Made by a program: the position numbers and the translations under genes
In this document: in pieces, positions 1 through 5,407 of the stretch
Position numbering within the stretch: position 1 is the stretch's first letter
Layout of the letters: every line of letters begins with the position of its first letter
Source of the DNA: an uncultured Collinsella sp.
GTDB taxonomy: Bacteria > Actinomycetota > Coriobacteriia > Coriobacteriales > Coriobacteriaceae
Reading direction: 5' to 3'
NCBI GenBank assembly: GCA_900549355.1
Contig: UROA01000123.1
Span: 1 to 5,407, forward strand
DNA length: 5,407 bases
The notes under the pieces: model-generated
What the model saw: only the letters and a program-made list of their open reading frames with translations
Told to the model about the DNA's origin: nothing
Database searches by the model: none

Positions 1-907
1 CGGCGGCCTGCTCGCCTGCCTGGGCTCAAGCGTTCACCATGCGCCGGTGCTGCTGACCGAGCATGGCATCTATACCCGCGAGCGCGAGGAAGAGATCATT
101 CGCGCCGACTGGGTGGTGCCGTCGTTTAAGGACCGCTGGATTCGCTTTTTCTACCTGCTTTCGGAGGAGATCTACCGCCGCGCCTTCCGCGTGACGAGTT
201 TGTTCCATAACGCCCGCAAGACGCAGATCGATATGGGCTGCGATGCGGACAAATGCCTGGTCATCCCCAACGGCATCCAGTTCGACCGCTTTAAGGATAT
301 TCCCTTAAAGACTGATGACGGCTGGGTGGACATTGGCGCGGTGGTGCGCCTGGCGCCCATCAAGGATGTCAAGACCATGATTTATGCCTTCTTTGAGCTG
401 CACGAGCGCCTGCCCAAGGTGCGCCTGCACATCATGGGCGGCGTGGACGACGAGGAGTACGGCGCCGAGTGCCACTCGCTGGTCGAAACCCTGGGCGTGC
501 GCGACCTGATCTTTACCGGCCGCGTCAACGTGGTCGAGTACATGGAAAAGCTCGACTTTACCATTTTGACGAGCATCTCCGAGGGCCAGCCGCTCAGCGT
601 GCTGGAGTCGCTTGCAGCGCGCCGTCCCTGCGTGACGACTGAGGTGGGCTGCTGTCGCGAGCTTCTCGAAGGCGCCCCGGGCGACGACTTTGGCGTGGCG
701 GGTTTTGTGACGCCGCCTATGTATCGCAAGGGCTTGGCCGATGCCATGGAACGCATGTGCACAAGCCGCGCTCGTCGCATTGAGATGGGGGAGCGCGGCC
801 AGCGTCGCGTTGCCACGTACTTTTTGCACGAGCAGATGCTCGCCAACTATCGCGCGCTGTACGACGAGACGGCGCAAGCGTTTGACCTGCCCAGAGAGGG
901 GGAGTAG
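1..907 (+). CDS. pelF: PelF-type GT4 glycosyltransferase, 5' end missing
   Basis: Cytoplasmic glycosyltransferase that would polymerise the Pel exopolysaccharide from a UDP-sugar and work with PelG. The frame is open from base 2 to the TAG at 905-907, giving 301 codons. Known PelF proteins have about 470-510 residues, so roughly the first 170-200 (most of the N-terminal Rossmann domain) lie upstream. The visible part begins near the conserved LLTEHGIYTRERE segment (bases 47-85). It continues with VIPNGI and with the donor-site stretch RLAPIKD, whose Arg (347-349) and Lys (362-364) are the usual GT4 pair. The E-x7-E motif of retaining GT4 enzymes is present in SEGQPLSVLE (Glu codons at 581 and 605). 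The GTG at 47 is only an in-frame codon inside the conserved region, not a start. A PelG-type gene begins 3 nt downstream, which supports PelF over a generic GT4 enzyme. Confidence 0.93.
   Translation, partial: GGLLACLGSSVHHAPVLLTEHGIYTREREEEIIRADWVVPSFKDRWIRFFYLLSEEIYRRAFRVTSLFHNARKTQIDMGCDADKCLVIPNGIQFDRFKDIPLKTDDGWVDIGAVVRLAPIKDVKTMIYAFFELHERLPKVRLHIMGGVDDEEYGAECHSLVETLGVRDLIFTGRVNVVEYMEKLDFTILTSISEGQPLSVLESLAARRPCVTTEVGCCRELLEGAPGDDFGVAGFVTPPMYRKGLADAMERMCTSRARRIEMGERGQRRVATYFLHEQMLANYRALYDETAQAFDLPREGE
894..904 (+). promoter_or_regulatory. Ribosome binding site of pelG
   Basis: The purine run GAGAGGGGGAG lies in the last codons of pelF and ends 6 nt before the GTG at 911. This spacing supports the GTG start, from which the conserved PelG N-terminus MAGIGFELKRLF is read. 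The site sits inside the upstream gene, so the two genes are probably translationally coupled. Confidence 0.75.
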
Positions 908-910
908 CCG

Positions 911-2455
911 GTGGCCGGAATCGGTTTTGAGCTCAAGCGCCTGTTTAGGCGCAAGGGTCTGTTTGCCACGATGCGCGCCTATGGCTACGCTGGCATTGTG
1001 TGTACGGGCCCCATGCTGCTGGGCGTGCTGCTCCAGGTGGGTATCTTGGTGCTGTGCGGTCTGTGGGGTGTGGGCCGTGCCAACCAAGATCTGCTGGTGT
1101 GCATGGTGACCTACACACTGCTGGCCTCGCTTTTGCTCACGAGCTTTTTCTCCATGCCGGTCACGCGCTTTTTGGCTGATATGTTGTTTGCCGAGCGCGA
1201 GGATGAGATCCTGCCTTCGTTTTGGGGCTCTAACGCCATCATGCTCGTTGCGGGCACGGTGCTCTACGGCGTCTTTTTGCTGTTCTCGGGTGCCACGCTG
1301 CTGCAGGGGCTGCTGTGCCTGTGGCTGTTCAACATTATGATCGTCAACTGGAACGGCATGAGTTACCTCACGGCCATCAAGGACTACCGCGGCATCCTGT
1401 GCAGCTTTGCGGCTGCCATTGGCGTGGCGTGCCTGTGCGCCCTGGCCGCGCTGGCGCTGGGACTGCCGCCGGTCGAGGGCCTGTTGGCGTCAATTGCTCT
1501 GGGCTACGGCGTCATGCTCGCCTGGGACGTGGTGCTGCTGTACCGGTATTTTCCTCAGAGCGACCGCAGCCCCTGGCCCTTTTTGCGGTGGCTCGATCGG
1601 TTTATGCCGCTGGCGGTCACGGGTCTGTTAACCAATCTGGGACTCTTTGCGCACCTGGTTATTATTTGGGCCGGTCCCATTGGCGTGCAGGTCAAGGGCT
1701 TGTTTTATGGTGCACCCTACTACGATGTGCCGGCGCTCATTGCGTTTTTGACGATTCTGGTCACGACCGTCAACTTTGTGGTCTCGGTCGAGGTCAACTT
1801 CTATCCGCGCTACCGCGACTACTATAGCCTGTTCAATGACGGCGGCGTGGTAGGCGATATTGTGGTGGCCGAGGAGGAGATGCTCTCCACGCTCAACAGC
1901 GAACTGCGCTTTTGTGCGCTCAAGCAGCTGTTTGTGACCGCGGCGGTCATTTCGCTCGAGACCACGGTGCTGTCGGCCCTACCGTTGGGCTTTAACAACC
2001 TTATGCACGGGTATTTTCGCACGCTGTGCGTGGGCTATGGCCTGTATGCCGTGGGCAATACGGTGATGCTTATCTTGCTGTACTTTACCGACTATAAGGG
2101 GGCCGTGCTGGCTTCGGGCCTGTTTGCCGGTGTGGTCGGGCTGGCGACTGCCGTGTCGTTGCTTTTGCCGCAGCAGTTTTACGGCTTTGGCTTTTTGTTG
2201 GGTGCGGCGGTGTTTTTTATCGTGGCGCTGCTGCGGCTCGATACCTATACCGCCAACTTGCCGTATCGTATCCTGAGCCAGCAGCCCATTGTGGCGACCG
2301 ACAAAACGGGTCGCTTTACACAGCTGGGCCGCTTGCTCGACCGTGCCGAGCGGCGCTATGAGGAAGGTCGCCATAAGGGTGAGCCACATGGCGCGTTTGA
2401 GCGCGCAGTAGTCCGCGTGTATCGCAAGCATTGGGGAGGTTCTGATGACCGATAG
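911..2455 (+). CDS. pelG: PelG-type exopolysaccharide transporter/membrane protein
   Basis: Integral membrane protein of the MOP flippase (Wzx/MATE-like) superfamily, thought to move the Pel polymer made by PelF across the membrane. It starts at GTG and has 514 residues. The N-terminus MAGIGFELKRLF and the following RAYGYAGIVCTGPML are hallmark PelG sequence. I count about 12 hydrophobic segments, near residues 28-53, 61-82, 108-129, 131-147, 163-184, 188-211, 231-253, 273-296, 338-358, 371-391, 397-419 and 424-442. A polar loop of about 40 residues (297-336) separates the two halves. Residues 450-514 form a charged, Arg/Lys/Glu-rich tail, making this protein longer than Pseudomonas PelG (about 456 residues). 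The gene begins 3 nt after pelF, and its last 11 bases overlap the start of the CotH gene. Confidence 0.93.
   Translation: MAGIGFELKRLFRRKGLFATMRAYGYAGIVCTGPMLLGVLLQVGILVLCGLWGVGRANQDLLVCMVTYTLLASLLLTSFFSMPVTRFLADMLFAEREDEILPSFWGSNAIMLVAGTVLYGVFLLFSGATLLQGLLCLWLFNIMIVNWNGMSYLTAIKDYRGILCSFAAAIGVACLCALAALALGLPPVEGLLASIALGYGVMLAWDVVLLYRYFPQSDRSPWPFLRWLDRFMPLAVTGLLTNLGLFAHLVIIWAGPIGVQVKGLFYGAPYYDVPALIAFLTILVTTVNFVVSVEVNFYPRYRDYYSLFNDGGVVGDIVVAEEEMLSTLNSELRFCALKQLFVTAAVISLETTVLSALPLGFNNLMHGYFRTLCVGYGLYAVGNTVMLILLYFTDYKGAVLASGLFAGVVGLATAVSLLLPQQFYGFGFLLGAAVFFIVALLRLDTYTANLPYRILSQQPIVATDKTGRFTQLGRLLDRAERRYEEGRHKGEPHGAFERAVVRVYRKHWGGSDDR
2433..2440 (+). promoter_or_regulatory. Ribosome binding site of the CotH-type gene
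   Basis: GGGGAGGT inside the 3' end of pelG lies 4 nt before the ATG at 2445 (5 nt from the GGAGG core). It favours this ATG over the in-frame ATGs at 2457 and 2460, though either of those would leave the signal peptide intact. Confidence 0.7.
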
Positions 2456-4214
2456 GATGATGTCCCGCCGTCGCCTGTTTGAGGCGGCTGCCGGTGCGCT
2501 GTTGCTTTCGGGCTGCTCGGTGCAGGATGACTCCTCGACCAAAAAGGTCAAAAAGCAGGACAAGATTAAAAAGGTCGAGTCCTCGGACGGCACCAAGCAC
2601 CTTCGCGATAAAGATGAGCTGTACGAGGTTTACGACGACTCGGGCATTGTGACCATGTACCTGACCGTCTCGCGCGGCAACAGCTCCGAGAACACCGACC
2701 ACAGCTGGGCCGAGATCAACACGTACTCGGTGTATGACTATGCCGACATGGGCGTGACGCGCTATCAGGTTATGGGCCTGCTGCAGCCGGGCGACGAAGA
2801 CGGCCCGGTGGCCGGCGAGGTTGGCTATGGCGAGGAAGCGCCCAATGCCACCGTGCAAGTGCGTGGTCAGACATCGAGCAATAACTCGCAAAAGAATTAC
2901 AAGGTGGAGCTCAAAAAGGGCAAGGGTACCTGGCGCCAACAGCGCGCGATTGCGCTCAACAAGCACATGGGCGAGGGTATGCGTTTTCGCAACAAGATGG
3001 CCTACGATCTTATCCGTGGGATTCCCCAGATGATGGGCCTGCGCACGCAGTTTGTGCATCTGTGGGTGTGCGACCAGACCGAAAAGTCCAACGATACCTT
3101 TGAAGACTACGGCCTGTTTACGCAGGTGGAGCAGCTCAACAAGACGGCGCTTAAGGCACATGGCCTGGATAAGAGCGGGCACCTGTACAAGGTGAACAGC
3201 TTTGATTTTCATCGCTACGAGGACACTATTAAGCTTGCCGATGATCCCGACTACAACCAGGCAAACTTTGAGGGCATGCTCGAGATTAAGGGCGATTCGG
3301 ACCACACCAAGCTCATCGAGATGCTCGATGCGCTCAACGACGAATCGCAAAAGATCGATGACGTGCTCGACACCTACTTTGATTCTGAGAATCTGGTTTA
3401 TTGGCTGGCGTTTCAGATTCTGACGGGCAACTGTGATACGCAGAACCGTAACTGCTATCTGTACAGCCCGCTCAACTCAAATACCTGGTACTTTTTAGAT
3501 TGGGATAACGACGGCATGCTGCGCAAGCTGGAGCTTTCTCTTACCGGGTTTTCGGACTACGCGAGCTGGGAGCGCGGCGTAAGCAACTACTGGGGCAACG
3601 TACTGTTCAATCGTGCGCTGCGCAGCAAATCGTTCCGCAGCGAGCTCGACCGCGCCGTCAAGGACCTGCGCTCGTATATGACCGAGGCACGCCTGAGCAA
3701 GATGATCAAGCACTACCGCGAGGTTACTGAATCGCTAGTCTTCGCTTCGCCCGATATCGACCATCTGCCTGTCACAAAGGACCAATACGAGCAGATCGCC
3801 GCGGCGATTCCCTCCGAGATCGAGGAGAACTACAAGAGCTACCGCGAGAGCTTTAAAAAGCCTATGCCGTTCTACATCGGCGTGCCGCAGGTCGATAACG
3901 GTAAGCTGCGCATTAACTGGGATGCGTCCTACGACTTTGAGGCGCGCGACATTCGCTACACCGTAGAGCTTGCGCGCGACTATGCCATAAGCGACGTGGT
4001 CTTTAAGGCCGAGGACGTGCTGCTTCCCGAGGTGACCTGCGATGCACCCGATACCGGCCAGTATTTTGTGCGCGTGCGTGCCACCAACTCCGACGGCTAT
4101 ACGCAAGATGCGTTTGACTACTATGTAACCGACGACGGCAAGCACTACGGCATGAAGTGTTTTTACGTGCAAGACGGCGGTAAGGTCGTGGAGGACACGT
4201 ATGAGGAGGGCTAG
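2445..4214 (+). CDS. CotH-type kinase domain lipoprotein with Fn3-like C-terminus
   Basis: Predicted surface-anchored atypical kinase of the CotH family (Fam20-like fold; spore CotH phosphorylates coat proteins). It has 589 residues. The N-terminus has basic SRRRLF (7-12), a short hydrophobic stretch and the lipobox LSGC with Cys24 as the lipidation site. A Lys-rich linker follows (33-43). The kinase domain spans about 55-400. Visible motifs are VRGQTSSNNSQKNYKVELKK (139-158), ALNKHMGEGMRFRNKMAYDL (170-189), YGLFTQVEQ (222-230), HLYK (246-249), GNCDTQNRNCYLY with Asp331, and DWDND (352-356) with Asp354. The 23-residue Asp331-Asp354 spacing equals that of the catalytic Asp228/Asp251 pair I recall for Bacillus CotH, so the site looks intact. 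Residues 475-570 resemble a fibronectin-III fold (GKLRINWDAS, GQYFVRVRATNSDGYT). The gene overlaps pelG by 11 nt and the VTC gene by 14 nt. The substrate is unknown. Confidence 0.88.
   Translation: MTDRMMSRRRLFEAAAGALLLSGCSVQDDSSTKKVKKQDKIKKVESSDGTKHLRDKDELYEVYDDSGIVTMYLTVSRGNSSENTDHSWAEINTYSVYDYADMGVTRYQVMGLLQPGDEDGPVAGEVGYGEEAPNATVQVRGQTSSNNSQKNYKVELKKGKGTWRQQRAIALNKHMGEGMRFRNKMAYDLIRGIPQMMGLRTQFVHLWVCDQTEKSNDTFEDYGLFTQVEQLNKTALKAHGLDKSGHLYKVNSFDFHRYEDTIKLADDPDYNQANFEGMLEIKGDSDHTKLIEMLDALNDESQKIDDVLDTYFDSENLVYWLAFQILTGNCDTQNRNCYLYSPLNSNTWYFLDWDNDGMLRKLELSLTGFSDYASWERGVSNYWGNVLFNRALRSKSFRSELDRAVKDLRSYMTEARLSKMIKHYREVTESLVFASPDIDHLPVTKDQYEQIAAAIPSEIEENYKSYRESFKKPMPFYIGVPQVDNGKLRINWDASYDFEARDIRYTVELARDYAISDVVFKAEDVLLPEVTCDAPDTGQYFVRVRATNSDGYTQDAFDYYVTDDGKHYGMKCFYVQDGGKVVEDTYEEG
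4190..4194 (+). promoter_or_regulatory. Ribosome binding site of the VTC-domain gene
   Basis: GGAGG inside the CotH gene lies 6 nt before the ATG at 4201. It supports this start, which overlaps the upstream stop codon region by 14 nt, and suggests coupled translation. Confidence 0.65.
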
Positions 4215-4992
4215 CGCGCTGCTTGAGCGCTGGGCGGCCCCGCCTGTGCGTGCCACGCAGGAGCGTTACCGCCACGAGCTCAAATATCTCATTAATGAGG
4301 GCGAGCACGCTGCGCTTGCCTGTCGCATGGCGTCGGTGTTTAAGCTGGACAAGCATGCACGGGCGGGTGGTTACACCATTCGCAGCCTGTATTTTGACGA
4401 CTACTGCAACTCGGCTTACGAGGAAAAAGACGCCGGTATTCTCATGCGCAAAAAGTATCGCGTGCGCATCTATAACGGCAGCGACAAGGTGATTAAGCTC
4501 GAGCGCAAAAAGAAGTACGGTAGCTGGATTTACAAGGAGGATGCGCCACTTACGCGCGGCGAGTTTGAGCAGATTCTGGCTGGCGACTACGACTTTTTGC
4601 TGAGGAGCCCCTATCCGCTCTGCCGCGAGTTCTACATTGAGTGCATCTGCAACGTGATGCGCCCGAGGACCATCGTGGACTACGAGCGCGAGCCGTGGGT
4701 GATGGATGAGGGCACTGTGCGCATTACGTTTGACATGAACGTGCGTGCCGCGGTGGGAAGCTTCGATATCTTTGACGCGACGCTGCCCGCGCTGCCGGTC
4801 CTGGAGCCCGGCAAGCTGGTGATGGAGGTCAAGTTTACGGAGTTTTGCCCGCAGCTGGTGCGCGATATGGTGCCGCCGGGCGCAGCCGAGCTTACGGCGG
4901 TCTCCAAGTACTGCCTGTGCTACGACAAGACCGCCTACCTTCGCGGATTTAACTACTGGGAATCGGATTTTGGGAACCGAGGGGATATTTAG
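4201..4992 (+). CDS. VTC-domain polyphosphate polymerase-like protein
   Basis: Stand-alone VTC domain, the catalytic unit that in yeast Vtc4 makes polyphosphate from the gamma-phosphate of ATP inside a basic tunnel barrel. It has 263 residues, has no signal peptide or membrane helix, and is presumably cytoplasmic. Key conserved positions are visible: RYRHELKYLI (22-31), IRSLYFDD (60-67), KKYRVRIYN with Arg87/Arg89 (84-92), IKLERKKKYGSWIYKE (98-113), RPRTIVDYER (154-163), VRITFDMNVR (173-182), LVMEVKF with Glu209/Lys211, and AVSKY with Lys236 (233-237). These match the Lys/Arg pocket and metal-binding Glu of the family, so the enzyme looks active. There is no SPX regulatory domain, unlike in yeast. 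Only about 20 residues precede the domain. It lies between the CotH gene (14-nt overlap) and a DUF4956 membrane protein (3-nt gap), a grouping that suggests a joint polyphosphate module. Activity is inferred from motifs only. Confidence 0.88.
   Translation: MRRASALLERWAAPPVRATQERYRHELKYLINEGEHAALACRMASVFKLDKHARAGGYTIRSLYFDDYCNSAYEEKDAGILMRKKYRVRIYNGSDKVIKLERKKKYGSWIYKEDAPLTRGEFEQILAGDYDFLLRSPYPLCREFYIECICNVMRPRTIVDYEREPWVMDEGTVRITFDMNVRAAVGSFDIFDATLPALPVLEPGKLVMEVKFTEFCPQLVRDMVPPGAAELTAVSKYCLCYDKTAYLRGFNYWESDFGNRGDI
4979..4984 (+). promoter_or_regulatory. Possible ribosome binding site of the DUF4956 gene
   Basis: GAGGGG near the end of the VTC gene lies 11 nt before the ATG at 4996. The spacing is slightly long, but no better purine run is nearer. 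The conserved-looking N-terminus (MSTRDFFKNSVLEAF) supports the start. Confidence 0.45.
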
Positions 4993-4995
4993 ACC

Positions 4996-5358
4996 ATGAG
5001 CACCAGGGACTTTTTTAAGAACTCCGTCTTGGAGGCGTTTGGCCAGGTCGACCCTGCCAAGATCGGCCTTTCGCTGCTCGTGGCGCTCGCCATGGGCATC
5101 CTGATCTATTACGTGTACAAGCGCTTTTTTACCGGCGTGGTGTATTCGCGCAGCTTTGCCGTGACGCTCGTGGGCATGTGCGTGCTCACCTGCATGGTCA
5201 CGCTCGCGATCTCGACGAACGTGGTCATCTCGCTCGGTATGGTCGGTGCTCTGTCTATTGTCCGCTATCGTACGGCGGTCAAGGACCCGCTCGACCTGCT
5301 GTATCTGTTTTGGGCTATTACCACGGGCATTACGGCCGGCGCCGGCATGTATGGGTAG
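4996..5358 (+). CDS. DUF4956-type membrane protein, C-terminally short
   Basis: Small membrane protein of the DUF4956 family, whose function is unknown but which often sits beside VTC-domain genes; it may be their membrane partner. It has 120 residues. A short amphipathic N-terminus is followed by hydrophobic segments near 22-41 and 53-72. Next comes the family core SLGMVGALSIVRYRTAVKDP (79-98), then DLLYLFWAITTGITAGAGMY (100-119), and then TAG at 5356. From memory, family members usually run to about 200 or more residues, with another membrane segment and a soluble C-terminal part after the GAG motif. Both are missing here. Neither alternative frame after 5355 encodes a convincing hydrophobic continuation, so this looks like a real truncation or gene-end replacement rather than one frameshift. 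It could be a decayed gene or a functional short form. It lies 3 nt after the VTC gene and is followed by a palindrome. Confidence 0.82.
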   Translation: MSTRDFFKNSVLEAFGQVDPAKIGLSLLVALAMGILIYYVYKRFFTGVVYSRSFAVTLVGMCVLTCMVTLAISTNVVISLGMVGALSIVRYRTAVKDPLDLLYLFWAITTGITAGAGMYG

Positions 5359-5378
5359 CGCACAGAGATGTGGTGTAA

Positions 5379-5400
5379 GAGGCGGGGCATGCCCCGCCTC
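5379..5400 (+). terminator. 22-bp perfect palindrome, possible operon terminator
   Basis: The bases read the same on both strands around a central GCATGC, with arms GAGGCGGGG and CCCCGCCTC. As RNA this would form a 9-bp GC-rich stem with a CATG loop, starting 20 nt after the DUF4956 stop codon. The following bases are CGCCCTT and then the window ends, so a T-tract cannot be confirmed. Alternatives are a dispersed repeat, a protein-binding palindrome, or an assembly edge inside a repeat. Confidence 0.5.
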
Positions 5401-5407
5401 CGCCCTT

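Noticed and set aside
47..49. GTG at 47 as the start of a short 286-residue glycosyltransferase
   Set aside because: The same frame stays open to the window edge and the GTG falls inside a conserved PelF segment; there is no ribosome binding site before it.
305..1087. 260-codon open frame on the - strand opposite pelF/pelG
   Set aside because: It lies opposite clearly conserved coding sequence, is His/Ala/Arg-rich with no recognisable domain, and is a typical shadow of GC-rich genes.
1315..1827. 170-codon + strand frame inside pelG
   Set aside because: Out-of-frame reading of the PelG membrane region; Gly/Arg-rich composition without a domain.
2536..2575. A-rich runs in the CotH gene as a slippage or phase-variation tract
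   Set aside because: The longest A runs are only about five bases and are separated by other codons; they are explained by lysine codons.
2316..3350. 344-codon open frame on the - strand opposite pelG/CotH gene
   Set aside because: Antisense shadow of two well-supported genes; low-complexity His/Ala/Val composition and no family resemblance.
4003..4356. 117-codon - strand frame across the CotH/VTC junction
   Set aside because: Opposite the coding sequence on both sides, with no start signal or domain.
5178..5378. Alternative + frame across the DUF4956 stop, considered as a frameshifted continuation
   Set aside because: After the stop it adds only VAHRDVV and then ends; the third frame reads GSAQRCGVRGG, also unlike a membrane segment. 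No single frameshift restores the family C-terminus.

Overview
The window is a single, densely packed, GC-rich operon fragment, entirely on the + strand. It holds five protein genes separated by 3 nt or overlapping by up to 14 nt. The strong G/C third-position preference, the Gram-positive-style lipoprotein signal and the gene set suggest an actinobacterium. A Coriobacteriia-type gut organism such as Collinsella is my best guess; this rests on general impression, not on any marker gene.

Layout: (1) 1-907, the C-terminal 301 codons of a PelF-type GT4 glycosyltransferase, cut by the window edge; (2) 911-2455, a complete PelG-type polytopic membrane protein of the MOP flippase superfamily; (3) 2445-4214, a lipoprotein with a CotH-type atypical protein kinase domain followed by a fibronectin-III-like tail; (4) 4201-4992, a stand-alone VTC-domain (polyphosphate polymerase-like) protein; (5) 4996-5358, a short DUF4956-type membrane protein that ends unusually early, inside the conserved membrane region. 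A 22-bp perfect palindrome (5379-5400) follows within 21 nt and may be a transcription terminator, but the window stops before any T-tract could be confirmed.

How the genes may work together: PelF and PelG are the cytoplasmic polymerase and the membrane transport component of Pel polysaccharide synthesis. The other three genes form a CotH/VTC/DUF4956 set. By family knowledge, VTC proteins make polyphosphate from ATP in the cytoplasm and CotH proteins are kinases with a Fam20-like fold. DUF4956 is a membrane protein of unknown function and could be the membrane partner of the VTC enzyme. The close coupling to pelFG suggests that production of a surface polysaccharide is combined with polyphosphate synthesis and an extracytoplasmic phosphorylation step. 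That functional link is inference. The other Pel genes (PelD/E/A-like) would lie upstream and are not visible.

No RNA genes, CRISPR, insertion sequences or internal promoters were recognised. No stretch over 300 bases lacks a gene.
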